This document shows, piece by piece, positions 1 to 7,812 of a stretch of 39,035 nt of DNA (positions are counted from its first letter, which is position 1; every line of letters begins with the position of its first letter). The position numbers and the translations under genes were made by a program. The DNA is from Clostridiales bacterium (lineage in GTDB: Bacteria > Bacillota > Limnochordia > Darwinibacteriales > B1SED10-159), in the NCBI GenBank assembly GCA_003551965.1, contig PUOC01000091.1, positions 1 to 39,035 on the forward strand, read 5' to 3'. The notes below the pieces were generated by a model, which saw nothing but the letters and a program-made list of their open reading frames with translations, was not told the origin of the DNA and did not search any database.

Positions 1-508
1 AGGTCTCGCGGCGTGTTTCCACTAAGTTCAACAGTTGGCTGGGAATCTCCTCTTTTGTTCCGTATTCGGCGACTACCAGACCCTGTGGAGCCAAGAGGTT
101 GTTCTTGGCTATGGATTCGAGCGCTTGTTTGATCAAACCGCGGCCATAGGGCGGATCGAGGAGAATCAGATCAAACTGACGGCCTTTGCGTCCCAACAGG
201 GCAGCCGCCCTGCGATAGTCCTGAACGAGTACCTCTGCGGTCAGCTGCGTGTGCTGGAGGTTTTCGCGGATGATGTCTGCGGCGCGCCTATTCGACTCAA
301 CGAGGACAACACTACCGGCTCCGCGGCTCTTGGATTCAATACCCAGCGCTCCGCATCCGGCAAACAGATCCAGTACTGCGGCGCCCGGAATGCGACCCGC
401 CACAATATTGAAGATGTTTTCCTTTATCCGATCGGTTGTGGGCCGAGTGTCCCGGCCTTTGATTGTACGGAGGCGCAGTCCCTTGGCCTTTCCGGCAATG
501 ACGCGCAT
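1..508 (-). CDS. rsmD: 16S rRNA (guanine966-N2)-methyltransferase RsmD, partial
   Basis: Partial gene: 169 codons are visible and the frame stays open to the left edge, so the C-terminus lies outside the window. RsmD methylates N2 of G966 in 16S rRNA during 30S assembly, using S-adenosylmethionine. The N-terminus MRVIAGKAKGLRL is the family start. The SAM-binding motif DLFAGCGALGIES is at residues 47-59 (family usually DLFAGTGALG), and the catalytic DPPY is at 118-121. The start lies 5 nt after the recG stop, so it is the next gene of the asp23-fakA-degV-recG operon, as in many Firmicutes. Identification is secure. Confidence 0.95.
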   Translation of the reverse strand, partial: MRVIAGKAKGLRLRTIKGRDTRPTTDRIKENIFNIVAGRIPGAAVLDLFAGCGALGIESKSRGAGSVVLVESNRRAADIIRENLQHTQLTAEVLVQDYRRAAALLGRKGRQFDLILLDPPYGRGLIKQALESIAKNNLLAPQGLVVAEYGTKEEIPSQLLNLVETRRET

Positions 509-513
509 GGCTG

Positions 514-2523
514 TCACCCTTTGCGGTTGGTATGGTCTAGTTCCTCACGAAGCGTTGGATATGCCTGCAGAGCGCCATCGTGACGCAAGAGCTCCTTTGC
601 AGCTGCCGCTGCCTTTTCGAGCACAGCGCGATCCCGGATAATATCGGCGAGGCGAAACCATGGTTCTCCTGACTGACGGACACCGAGCAGGTCGCCGGGG
701 CCGCGAAAGGCAAGGTCCTGTTCTGCGATGGCAAGGCCATCGGTGGTGTCGCGCAGCACCTGCAGTCTGTTTTTGCCATTGCCAGAGTGCAAATCAGCTA
801 GCAGTAAGCAATAGGCCTGCTGGTGAGACCGACCCACTCGTCCGCGCAGTTGGTGCAGCTGGGCCAGTCCGAACCGTTCAGCATTTTCTATGACCATGAC
901 AGTAGCTCGGGGAACGTTCATCCCCACTTCAATCACTGTTGTAGACACAAGAACATCGTATTCCCCGGAGGCGAACGCTTCCATGATCGCATCCTTGTCT
1001 TTGGCCATTTGCCCGTGGAGTACCGCCACTCGCAGACCGGATAGGGGCCCTGTGCGCAGATATTCGGCTTCTTGCACGACCGCTTTGGCCCCAATCTTCT
1101 CCGACTCCTCGATCAGCGGGAAAACGACGAAGGCCTGTTCGCCGCAGTGTACTCGCTGCCTGACAAAACGGTATACATCGGTGCGGTTATTGGGATGGAT
1201 AAGGCGCGTATCCACGTCATGCCGGCCGGCGGGTTTGTCGGGAATTAAAATCGTATCAAGATCGCCGTAAACTGTCAAAGCCAGGGAGCGGGGAATCGGC
1301 GTAGCACTCATGACCAAAAGGTCGGCATGGCCCTTGTCGCTCAGCGCCAACCGCTGGCGCACGCCAAAGCGGTGCTGCTCGTCTACCACGGCCAGCGTCA
1401 GACGGTGAAAACGCACTTGGTCGGTGATCAGCGCATGGGTCCCTACGGCCACATGAATCCCGCCGTCCTCAATTCTCTGCAGGGTTTTACGGCGTTCAGC
1501 GCTGTTTATGTTCCCGGTAAGCAGAGCAGTAGATATTCCAAGGGGTTTCAAGGCTGTTTCAACTCGTCCGGCCATCTGGCGGGCCAAAACCTCGGTGGGA
1601 ACCATAATCGCAGCTTGGCCTCGGGATTCCACGGCCTTCACCGCTGCATACATGGCCACCACAGTTTTTCCGGAACCAACGTCACCCTGCAGCAGCCTCC
1701 GCATCTGCTGTTGGCTTTCCATATCCTGGGCGATGACCTCGAGCGCTCGGCGTTGCCCGGCGGTGAGAGAAAACGGCAGTGCTTTCAAGAAGGCATGGAT
1801 CAGCGTTCCGTCGGGACGATGGGCAACGCTGTCGGCACCGATGTCGATGCCATGCAGCCCTAGCTGGAAAAGGAAGAACTCCTCAAAAACCAATCTTGTC
1901 CTGGCTGCCTGTTGTTCCTCTAGGGATCTCGGGAAGTGCATGGAGGCTATGGCGTCCTGTCGTCCAAGATAGCCATTGAGGACATGGCCCGGAAGACGTT
2001 CATACAGTTCATGGAGGTGTTGGAGGGCGCATGCAGCCCAGCGGCGCCGCATCTTCTGGGTAATTCCCTGGGTCAAAGGATAGACCGGGTGCAGGCCGCC
2101 TGGCGGTCGCTCTGCATACCATTCACCGTTGGCCATCTCCAGTCCGTAGACACCTTTCTTAACCGTGCCATACAGCCACAGTACCCGTCGGCCCTGAAGC
2201 CTTTTGTACAGATACGACGCACCGCGTCCTTTGACTGCGGAGAACCAGGTAGTAGTCAATGTCTTGCTGGTTCCCGCCAGCTGCGCCGTTATGAGCCGTT
2301 TGCCGCCGCGCAGCGCCTGCTCCCGCAAACCAGTCACCCTGCCGCACACCAAGCATTCCATGCCTTCCGCAAGATCATCTACGTTGTGCACCTTTGTGAA
2401 ATCCCAATATTCTCGGGGAAAACTGAAAAGAATATCTTTCACGGTATAAAGGCCCAAGACGTGCAGGCGCATTGTTCGCGCGCGGCCCACACCCGGAAGG
2501 TTTTCGACCGGTTGGTCCAGCAT
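514..2523 (-). CDS. recG: ATP-dependent DNA helicase RecG
   Basis: RecG is a superfamily 2 branch-migrating helicase that remodels stalled forks and recombination intermediates in the cytoplasm. The 669 residues match the family length. An N-terminal wedge/OB region (about 1-230) is followed by the helicase core. Walker A GDVGSGKT is at 280-287, the Walker B box is DEQH at 381-384, then ATPIPRSLALTVYGDLD (motif III region) and GRVGRSHQQAYCLLL near the C-terminus (motif VI). ATG start with GGAGG 10 nt upstream. It lies downstream of degV across a 64-bp gap that contains a GC-rich hairpin, and upstream of rsmD. Confidence 0.96.
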   Translation of the reverse strand: MLDQPVENLPGVGRARTMRLHVLGLYTVKDILFSFPREYWDFTKVHNVDDLAEGMECLVCGRVTGLREQALRGGKRLITAQLAGTSKTLTTTWFSAVKGRGASYLYKRLQGRRVLWLYGTVKKGVYGLEMANGEWYAERPPGGLHPVYPLTQGITQKMRRRWAACALQHLHELYERLPGHVLNGYLGRQDAIASMHFPRSLEEQQAARTRLVFEEFFLFQLGLHGIDIGADSVAHRPDGTLIHAFLKALPFSLTAGQRRALEVIAQDMESQQQMRRLLQGDVGSGKTVVAMYAAVKAVESRGQAAIMVPTEVLARQMAGRVETALKPLGISTALLTGNINSAERRKTLQRIEDGGIHVAVGTHALITDQVRFHRLTLAVVDEQHRFGVRQRLALSDKGHADLLVMSATPIPRSLALTVYGDLDTILIPDKPAGRHDVDTRLIHPNNRTDVYRFVRQRVHCGEQAFVVFPLIEESEKIGAKAVVQEAEYLRTGPLSGLRVAVLHGQMAKDKDAIMEAFASGEYDVLVSTTVIEVGMNVPRATVMVIENAERFGLAQLHQLRGRVGRSHQQAYCLLLADLHSGNGKNRLQVLRDTTDGLAIAEQDLAFRGPGDLLGVRQSGEPWFRLADIIRDRAVLEKAAAAAKELLRHDGALQAYPTLREELDHTNRKG

Positions 2524-2544
2524 AGGATATGACCTCCAATAGAA

Positions 2545-2570
2545 AGCACCCCCGGTAGAACCCGGGGGCT
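2545..2570 (-). other. GC-rich stem-loop between degV and recG
   Basis: CCCCCGG (2549-2555) and CCGGGGG (2562-2568) form a perfect 7-bp stem around a 6-nt loop. In the transcribed minus direction it follows the degV stop and precedes the recG ribosome-binding site. No clean U-run follows (TGCTTTCTATT), so it is more likely an mRNA stabiliser or weak attenuator than a full terminator. Confidence 0.5.
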
Positions 2571-2587
2571 GTCAGTGATCCAATGGG

Positions 2588-3439
2588 TTAAACGGGGTAA
2601 AACAAAACGGCCAGCGTTCCAGGGCCCACGTGCACGCCAATGGTCGGTCCAATCGGCCCAATGAAGACATCGTGCACAGGGAACTGATCCCTCACACGCT
2701 CCTCTAGTCTTTCAGCGTCCTCCAAGGACTCAGCATGGGTAATGCCAAAGCGGAACTTGCGGTCCGGGTATTTTTGCTGGATCTCTCCGACGGCCTCAAG
2801 GATTCGTTTGAGAGCCTTGGCCTTCCCCCGGGCTTTTTCAAAGGGAGCAACGATCCCTTCTTCCAGGGTCAAAATCGGCTTGATGTTGAGGAGGGTTCCC
2901 ATCATGGCCTGCGCCCGGCCGATGCGGCCATTGCGTTTCAGGTATTCTAGGGTATCGACCATGAAGAAAACATTCAATTCTTCAATGGCAGTTTCTGCGA
3001 CGGCCACAATTTCTTCTTTGCTTTTGCCCTGTTGCAGTGCCTCGGCAGCCGCGATGGCAACGAGTCCAATGCCGATAGATGCTGAATTGGTATCTAGAGC
3101 CGTGATATCTAGATCTGGCAGCATACTTGAGGCCAATACAGCCGATTGGTAGGTGCCGCTGAGTTTGCTGCTCAGATGGATGGAGATGATGCTGTCGCCC
3201 GGTTCGGCAATAGACTCATAGAGTTCGACGAAATCCGCTGGCGACGGTTGACATGTGCTAGGCAGCACATCGCCTGTCCGCAGTTTTTCATAGAACTCGT
3301 CCACCTGCATATCAACGCCGTCGCGATAGATGTCATCGCCAAACTGGATACTTAGGGGCACAACGGAAATGTTAAACTGCTCCCGCACTTCCTTAGGCAG
3401 ATCGCCGCCGGAATCGGTTACGACGTGAATCTTGGCCAT
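2588..3439 (-). CDS. degV: DegV family fatty acid-binding protein (FakB-like)
   Basis: DegV proteins bind a fatty acid in a deep pocket and present it to the kinase FakA; the adjacency to fakA supports this FakB-like role. The ATG at 3439 is chosen over an upstream in-frame codon because GGAGGGAG lies just before it; this gives 283 residues, the usual family length. Visible family motifs are TDSGGDLP near the N-terminus, LPSTCQPSP near residue 60, HLSSKLSGTYQSA, TLEYLKRNGRIGRA and the C-terminal GPTIGVHVGPGTLAV. The start is 16 nt after the fakA stop, so both are in the operon that reads on to recG. The specific lipid ligand cannot be read from sequence. Confidence 0.9.
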   Translation of the reverse strand: MAKIHVVTDSGGDLPKEVREQFNISVVPLSIQFGDDIYRDGVDMQVDEFYEKLRTGDVLPSTCQPSPADFVELYESIAEPGDSIISIHLSSKLSGTYQSAVLASSMLPDLDITALDTNSASIGIGLVAIAAAEALQQGKSKEEIVAVAETAIEELNVFFMVDTLEYLKRNGRIGRAQAMMGTLLNIKPILTLEEGIVAPFEKARGKAKALKRILEAVGEIQQKYPDRKFRFGITHAESLEDAERLEERVRDQFPVHDVFIGPIGPTIGVHVGPGTLAVLFYPV

Positions 3440-3455
3440 CCTACTCCCTCCGTTT

Positions 3456-5111
3456 TCATTCCACCGACACAATATAGTAGTAAAGCGGCTGTCCGCCGTG
3501 GTACAGCTCGACCTCACAGTCGGGGAACGTATTGGTCACCACTTCAGCGAACTGCTCTGCCTCCGAAAAGTCCTGGTTTTCCCCGGTATATAGGCTGATG
3601 ACCGACGAATCTTCATCTACCATCCGGTTGAGTACGCCTAAGGTGACCTCGGAAACTGAACCTCCTGCAGCGGTGATCTTCCCTTCCACAAGTCCAATAA
3701 TATCTTCTTCTTCAATCTGAAGATCCCCTGCTCGCGTCGCTCTAACGGCATAGGTTACTTCACCCGTGAGCACCTGGCGCATTCCGTCCTCCATCTCGGA
3801 GACGTTATCTTCGAGACTGCCTTCGGGGTCTAGTTTCATAAGGGCGCCGATACCCTGCGGAACGCTTCTGGTGGGAATGACCCGGACAGGAAAGTCGACA
3901 AGTTCTCGCGCCTGCTGGGCGGAGAATATCACGTTCTTGTTGTTAGGTAGAACAATGACATGGTGAGCGTGCACTTGTTCGACTGCAGCTACCAATTCTT
4001 CTGTACTGGGATTCATGGTCTGTCCACCGGTAACGACGACATCAACACCTAAGCTTTCGAAAATCTCGGCGAGCCCAGCACCGGGCACCACGGCCACCAA
4101 GCCAATGGGCTTAGGTTCGCCCTTCGGCTCTTCGTGTTCAGCGGTTTTGTCGTCGGTAGTAATGGATTCGTTCTGTAATTTCATATTATCGATTTTGATG
4201 TCGGTCAGTTCGCCCAATGTTCCGCAATATTCCAATACCTTGCCCGGATGATCCGTGTGAATGTGAACCTTTACCAGTTCCTCGTCACCGACGACCAGCA
4301 TGCTGTCGCCTTCAGGCTCCAATCGGCCCCGTATAGCCTCAATGTCAAAACTCTGTCCCTTGATTAGAAACTCTGTGCAATAGTGGTTCACCAGCTGGCC
4401 GTCGATGCGGGTGATGCCTTCTTCTCGTTCTACAGCCGCGGGTTCTTTTCTTTCCTCTGGGGGGGCGGACGCAGGCACAGTCAGTGTTTCAACGGCTACT
4501 TCGCCTTTGAGGCCAGCTAGGGCGCCCTCCAAAATGCAAACAAGGCCATCGCCGCCGGCATCAACGACGCCGGCCTCCCGAAGGACAGGCATCATCTTCG
4601 GTGTATCAGCCAGTGTCTTTTTGGCAACCTTCAGTGCGGCGTTCCATACCTCGAGGGCCGATTGATTGTCCTCGGCAGCTGCCTGAGCGGCTTCGGCGGC
4701 TTCCCGTCCCACTGTGAGCATGGTTCCTTCAACAGGTTTCATGACTGCACGGTAGGTGGTCTGGCTGGCCTTAGTCAGCGCCCTGGCTATATCGATGCCG
4801 CCAGCCTGGGAGATCCCTTTTAGTCCGTCGCTGAACCCGCGAAAGAACTGCGACAGAATGACGCCGCTGTTGCCCCGGGCTCCCATAAGGGAGCCGCGAG
4901 CCACGGCTGCGGCCACTTTTGCGGCAGAATCTGTCTCTAGAGCATCCAGCTCTTTGACAGCCGCTGTTATGGTCAGGGCCATATTGGTTCCGGTATCACC
5001 ATCGGGAACTGGAAAAACATTGAGGTCATTGACCCGTTCCTTCTCATTGGTCAGATGCTGGGCAGCAGCCTGAAGCATCTGCTTCAGTTCGGTTCCTTGA
5101 ATGACATTCAA
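3456..5111 (-). CDS. fakA: Fatty acid kinase catalytic subunit FakA (DAK1/DegV-like)
   Basis: FakA phosphorylates fatty acids held by a FakB/DegV partner, feeding exogenous acyl chains into phospholipid synthesis. The N-terminal DhaL-type kinase domain carries NVFPVPDGDTGTNM at about residues 31-44 and GARGNSGVILSQFFRG further on, the nucleotide/metal-binding motifs; the middle and C-terminal domains match the family. I choose a TTG start at 5111 because GGGAGG sits 8 nt upstream and the protein then begins MNVIQGTELK, as family members do (551 residues). An in-frame ATG at 5147 would overlap asp23 and has no ribosome-binding site. Next genes are degV and recG. Confidence 0.9.
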   Translation of the reverse strand: MNVIQGTELKQMLQAAAQHLTNEKERVNDLNVFPVPDGDTGTNMALTITAAVKELDALETDSAAKVAAAVARGSLMGARGNSGVILSQFFRGFSDGLKGISQAGGIDIARALTKASQTTYRAVMKPVEGTMLTVGREAAEAAQAAAEDNQSALEVWNAALKVAKKTLADTPKMMPVLREAGVVDAGGDGLVCILEGALAGLKGEVAVETLTVPASAPPEERKEPAAVEREEGITRIDGQLVNHYCTEFLIKGQSFDIEAIRGRLEPEGDSMLVVGDEELVKVHIHTDHPGKVLEYCGTLGELTDIKIDNMKLQNESITTDDKTAEHEEPKGEPKPIGLVAVVPGAGLAEIFESLGVDVVVTGGQTMNPSTEELVAAVEQVHAHHVIVLPNNKNVIFSAQQARELVDFPVRVIPTRSVPQGIGALMKLDPEGSLEDNVSEMEDGMRQVLTGEVTYAVRATRAGDLQIEEEDIIGLVEGKITAAGGSVSEVTLGVLNRMVDEDSSVISLYTGENQDFSEAEQFAEVVTNTFPDCEVELYHGGQPLYYYIVSVE

Positions 5112-5127
5112 AGGTCTTTCCTCCCAA

Positions 5128-5499
5128 TCATTTGCGTTTTCTGTCATCGGTCACTCGCACACTCTGTACTCGCACATCAATGCTGTATGCCTTTAGACCA
5201 AGATGCTTTTCTATGGCATATTTCACCCGCTCCTGCACATTGCGGGCCACTTCGGAGATCTTGACGCCGTACTGCACCACGATATATATACGAACGCTGA
5301 TGCCATCTTCGTGCGACTTGACATCCACGCCCCGTTCAAAGGCTTCCATACGCAAGAGTTCAGAGAGTCCTTCGGAGACGTTCCTAGGAGCCATCCCCAC
5401 CAACCCGTAGCACTCCATGGCGGCCACGCCGCAGACAGTGGCAATGACGGTTTCACTGATGTTGACGCTTCCCAATTCCTGATCAAACTTTTGGGTCAT
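5128..5499 (-). CDS. Asp23/Gls24 family envelope stress response protein
   Basis: Small protein (123 residues) of the Asp23/YloU family, a membrane-associated cell envelope stress protein of Gram-positive bacteria with no known enzymatic activity. Typical features are the N-terminal LGSVNISETVIATVCGVAAM, the central SVRIYIVVQYGVKISEVA and the C-terminal VDVRVQSV-type strand (here IDVRVQSVRV). The ATG at 5499 is preceded by GGGGGGA at good spacing; a longer in-frame start at 5526 has none. It is the first gene of the minus-strand operon and sits directly before fakA, the same order as yloU-yloV in Bacillus subtilis. Confidence 0.9.
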   Translation of the reverse strand: MTQKFDQELGSVNISETVIATVCGVAAMECYGLVGMAPRNVSEGLSELLRMEAFERGVDVKSHEDGISVRIYIVVQYGVKISEVARNVQERVKYAIEKHLGLKAYSIDVRVQSVRVTDDRKRK

Positions 5500-5531
5500 T
5501 CTCTTCCCCCCCATCTTTCTTATCATGTTTC

Positions 5532-5560
5532 ATTGTATCTTTTTGAACCTTGGTTGTAAA
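5532..5560 (-). promoter_or_regulatory. Sigma-A promoter of the asp23-fakA-degV-recG-rsmD operon
   Basis: On the minus strand the -35 box TTTACA (5555-5560) and the -10 box TACAAT (5532-5537) are 17 nt apart. The asp23 start is 33 nt beyond the -10 box. The -35 boxes of this and the rpmB promoter are only 10 bp apart, back to back. Confidence 0.8.
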
Positions 5561-5570
5561 GGATTTTCAC

Positions 5571-5599
5571 TTGCATTCCGTTCAGCGCTGTGCTACAAT
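5571..5599 (+). promoter_or_regulatory. Sigma-A promoter of rpmB
   Basis: TTGCAT (5571-5576) and TACAAT (5594-5599) with a 17-nt spacer, 49 nt upstream of the rpmB start. Divergent to the asp23 promoter. Confidence 0.8.
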
Positions 5600-5648
5600 G
5601 TTAATCGTTCCATTATGGTGTCATGAAAAGAGGACAGGAGGGATAGTC

Positions 5649-5840
5649 ATGGCCAGACGTTGTGTGGTATGCGACAAGCGTACGGAGACGGGTAATAACC
5701 GCAGTCATGCTGAAAATAAAAGTCGCCGCGCCTGGAAACCAAATCTTCAAAAAGTGCGTATTATGGTAAAGGGCGGTCCGCAGCGGGCTTACGTGTGCAC
5801 CCGCTGTCTAAAGGCCGGAAGAGTCCAGCGAGCCATTTAG
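5649..5840 (+). CDS. rpmB: 50S ribosomal protein L28, zinc-binding form
   Basis: L28 is a small protein of the large ribosomal subunit. The 63-residue product begins [11 protein letters not shown] and has the CxxC pairs C5/C8 and C50/C53, marking it as the zinc-binding (C+) version rather than the cysteine-free paralogue used under zinc starvation. The ATG at 5649 is preceded by AGGAGGG; an upstream in-frame extension has no support. It is monocistronic, with its own promoter and terminator, transcribed opposite to its neighbours. Confidence 0.96.
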   Translation: MARRCVVCDKRTETGNNRSHAENKSRRAWKPNLQKVRIMVKGGPQRAYVCTRCLKAGRVQRAI

Positions 5841-5866
5841 ATTTCCTTTCTGAGACGCACATAATG

Positions 5867-5909
5867 AACGACCCTAAGACAGTCCATTCATGTCTTAGGG
5901 TCGTTTTCG
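5867..5909 (+). terminator. Rho-independent terminator of rpmB
   Basis: A perfect 15-bp stem (5867-5881 with 5891-5905) around a 9-nt loop, ending in GTCGTTTTCG. It lies between the converging rpmB and thiamine pyrophosphokinase genes; the other strand lacks a T-run, so it mainly serves rpmB. Confidence 0.85.
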
Positions 5910-5914
5910 TATGG

Positions 5915-6571
5915 TCAACCTGTCTCATCACTGGCCACTGTCACAAGCAGAATTCCTGACTGCAGTGCCACAGAAATCTCTGGGCCTTCGGCATAGTTGC
6001 TGATTCCCAGCGTGGTTCCCCGCCGCAGTGAACAACCATCCAGTCTATAGTGGAGCCCCCCGGTACGGACACCTTCCACCACATCGGTCATGGGAAGGAG
6101 AGAAACAGGGGTTCTACGCCGTACACGATCCGACCAATGATCGAATACGGCGGTCATGAAACCGCGATCTAAGATCATGCGGTTTCTTACATTTCTGCGA
6201 GCCAAATCGTAGAGCAGCTCCAAGTTGCCCAGGCTGTGATCTGCACGGCCTCCCCAAGCACCAACCATCCAGATCTCCGGCAGTCCCTTGTCCAACAGGT
6301 AGTGGACAGCGATTTCCACATCGGTCTGATCTTTGTCCTTGGGAAATCGTTGAAAAGCAACCGCTCTGGCCTGCCAGTAGGCGTAATCTTCACACGAAAT
6401 AGAATCCATGTCCCCGACAATACAGTGAGGCGTCGTTCCCCACCGGCGGACCAAACCAGCACCGCTGTCCGCGGCCACGACCATGGTGTGGTTGTCAATA
6501 GGGGGCGGCCCTTCCGGGCCGCAGCGGCTCCCCGCGACAATCAACCCTCTGGTGTACTCATGTTTGTGCAT
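5915..6571 (-). CDS. Thiamine pyrophosphokinase
   Basis: Converts thiamine plus ATP to thiamine pyrophosphate plus AMP. The 218-residue protein has the family motifs ADSGAGLV (34-41), the metal-binding GDMDS (53-57), FPKDKDQTDVE (77-86) and WGGRADHSLGNLELL. The C-terminal part is the beta-rich thiamine-binding domain. The ATG is preceded by AAAGGA and overlaps the end of the thiamine transporter gene by 14 nt, so the two are translationally coupled: imported thiamine is passed straight to activation. Both are downstream of a TPP riboswitch. The family is thiN/TPK. Confidence 0.93.
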   Translation of the reverse strand: MHKHEYTRGLIVAGSRCGPEGPPPIDNHTMVVAADSGAGLVRRWGTTPHCIVGDMDSISCEDYAYWQARAVAFQRFPKDKDQTDVEIAVHYLLDKGLPEIWMVGAWGGRADHSLGNLELLYDLARRNVRNRMILDRGFMTAVFDHWSDRVRRRTPVSLLPMTDVVEGVRTGGLHYRLDGCSLRRGTTLGISNYAEGPEISVALQSGILLVTVASDETG

Positions 6572-7073
6572 AGAAGAGATCCTTTCGAGTCCATAATATC
6601 CGTACCAATACGGCTGTCAGGATAAGCTCCGGCACCAGAAACGAGGCATTATACCCCAACGAGTAGATCCATGGGTTCATGGCCTCGGGGGCATAGGCAG
6701 CAAAGAACACCGCTCCTGAGATGACATGACAGGAATAGCGGGCCGCGCCGGCCAATAAGATGCCATAGAAAGGATGGCCGGGGAAAAGGCCGGCCAGCCC
6801 CACCAGCGCAAACGGCAGTGGATAGTCCAATAACAGCTGTGCAAAATGCAGCACGTATCCGTCCATTAGCCGCAGGGTACCCAAGATAGCGCCGGCGGCC
6901 ACGGCAGGGCCGGCACCCCTGCGCAGAGCCAACACCACCAATGGAACCATGGTTAAGGTCACGGAACCACCCTGGGGCATGCGAAACAGCCGCAGCTGAG
7001 CAAAGACATAGCTCAACGCTACAATCAATGCAATTTCAATCATGATCTTCAGTTTTTTGTCAGCCATAGACAT
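6558..7073 (-). CDS. thiT: ThiT-type thiamine transporter S component (ECF family)
   Basis: Hydrophobic protein of about 171 residues with roughly six membrane segments, matching the substrate-binding S component of a group II ECF transporter that imports thiamine using a shared energising module encoded elsewhere. MPQGGSVTLTMVPLVVLALRR near residues 32-52 and the following GxxxGxLR-type stretch are the ThiT signature. Start is uncertain: the frame is open upstream to 7166, but MSMADKKLK (7073) best fits the family N-terminus; only a weak GGTGG lies before it. The TPP riboswitch upstream and the coupled thiamine pyrophosphokinase downstream strongly support the substrate assignment. Confidence 0.85.
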   Translation of the reverse strand: MSMADKKLKIMIEIALIVALSYVFAQLRLFRMPQGGSVTLTMVPLVVLALRRGAGPAVAAGAILGTLRLMDGYVLHFAQLLLDYPLPFALVGLAGLFPGHPFYGILLAGAARYSCHVISGAVFFAAYAPEAMNPWIYSLGYNASFLVPELILTAVLVRILWTRKDLFYAQT

Positions 7074-7640
7074 TGCGGCAACCACCGGTCTCTTACGGGC
7101 GATGCCCTGCCCCGACCTTGATTTACATCTCTCAGGAGGTGTGAACTCCCGGCTTGCCGGCCTCATCCTGGAACCGTCGCAGTGGGAGCAATCGGTGCTG
7201 CGGGATCACTGCCCGTGGGGACTGCTGCCCAAAGGGACATTTTGACCATCGGCCCATGGCAATTATCAGCGGCACCACCTAGAAGAACCGACGGTGCGCT
7301 GCCAACAAGGATTCCGTTGCACACTTCGGCAGCAGGACTTTGAACGCAGAACGGCGGTCACCTTCTCTCCTCTCTTTGTCAGAGTGATCCAACCTGTTTC
7401 CGCAGGAGGATGCCAACCCACAGGGAACTCGTGCTCTCCAACTCCAGGCACACATGCATTTTCTCGGCATAGGCCCCACCTTGGCACCGTAGCCATAGGG
7501 GCAAGCAGTGCGGTAGGGATGGACGGCCTCCTGGTTTTTACTGCGATGGAAGCCATTTTGAGAACAGGGCATTTCTTGCGGCTGGGATGAAAACCGGCAG
7601 GTCGAGCCTGTCATCCCGGGCGTTTCCGGCTGCCCAGAAA
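7074..7640 (-). other. Long leader between the riboswitch terminator and thiT
   Basis: About 570 bp without a convincing gene. In the minus direction it holds several hairpins: GGGATG/CATCCC (around 7584-7617) with an inner CAGG/CCTG stem; GCCCC/GGGGC enclosing TGGC/GCCA (around 7475-7504); and a GAGG/CCTC element near thiT (around 7135-7165). Two overlapping minus-strand reading frames (7266-7556 and 7279-7677) each look partly protein-like, for instance a CPYGYGAKVGPMPRKCMC stretch in one and GEHEFPVGWHPPAETGW in the other, as if one small gene were frameshifted. Neither has a ribosome-binding site. I cannot assign a function. Confidence 0.4.
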
Positions 7641-7674
7641 ACAAAAAGCGCTGCATACCAAAAAGGTGTGCAGC
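7641..7674 (-). terminator. Intrinsic terminator of the TPP riboswitch expression platform
   Basis: In the minus direction GCTGCACACC (7674-7665), a TTTTT loop and GGTATGCAGC (7659-7650) form a stem followed by GCTTTTTGTTTT. It lies 17 nt beyond the TPP aptamer, the right place for ligand-controlled transcription termination. Confidence 0.85.
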
Positions 7675-7690
7675 CATACGATCAACGCAC

Positions 7691-7773
7691 CGCTTCCCTT
7701 CGTTGGAATTAACCGAACAGGTTCTAAGGGTAAGGCAGAACCTTTCTCAGCCTCTCATGGGCACCCCTAGCGG
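7691..7773 (-). promoter_or_regulatory. TPP (thiamine pyrophosphate) riboswitch
   Basis: The minus strand carries the conserved THI-box parts in order: CCGCT-AGGGGTGCCC (P1/P2 5' side), GGCTGAGAAAGG, ACCCTTAGAACCTG, CGGTTAATTCC and CGAAGGGAAGCGG, with P1 closed by CCGCT/AGCGG. Ligand binding would favour the terminator at 7641-7674 and shut off thiT and the thiamine pyrophosphokinase. A possible -10 box TATAGT (7776-7781) lies just before the aptamer but its -35 is poor, so the start of this transcript is uncertain; read-through from the RNA gene upstream is also possible. Confidence 0.93.
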
Positions 7774-7812
7774 AAACTATACAGTTGGTTAATAGGATAT
7801 TCTCCCTAGAAA

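Noticed and set aside
7074-7260. Cobalamin-riboswitch-like bits (AAGCCGGGAG, CCCACTGCG)
   Set aside because: The order and spacing do not fit the B12 aptamer, and a clear TPP riboswitch lies upstream.
7240-7290. T-box-like sequence AGGTGGTGCCGCTG upstream of thiT
   Set aside because: It resembles the T-box AGGGTGGNACCGCG but has three mismatches and I see no specifier stem, downstream pairing partner or terminator; thiT is also not an amino acid gene.
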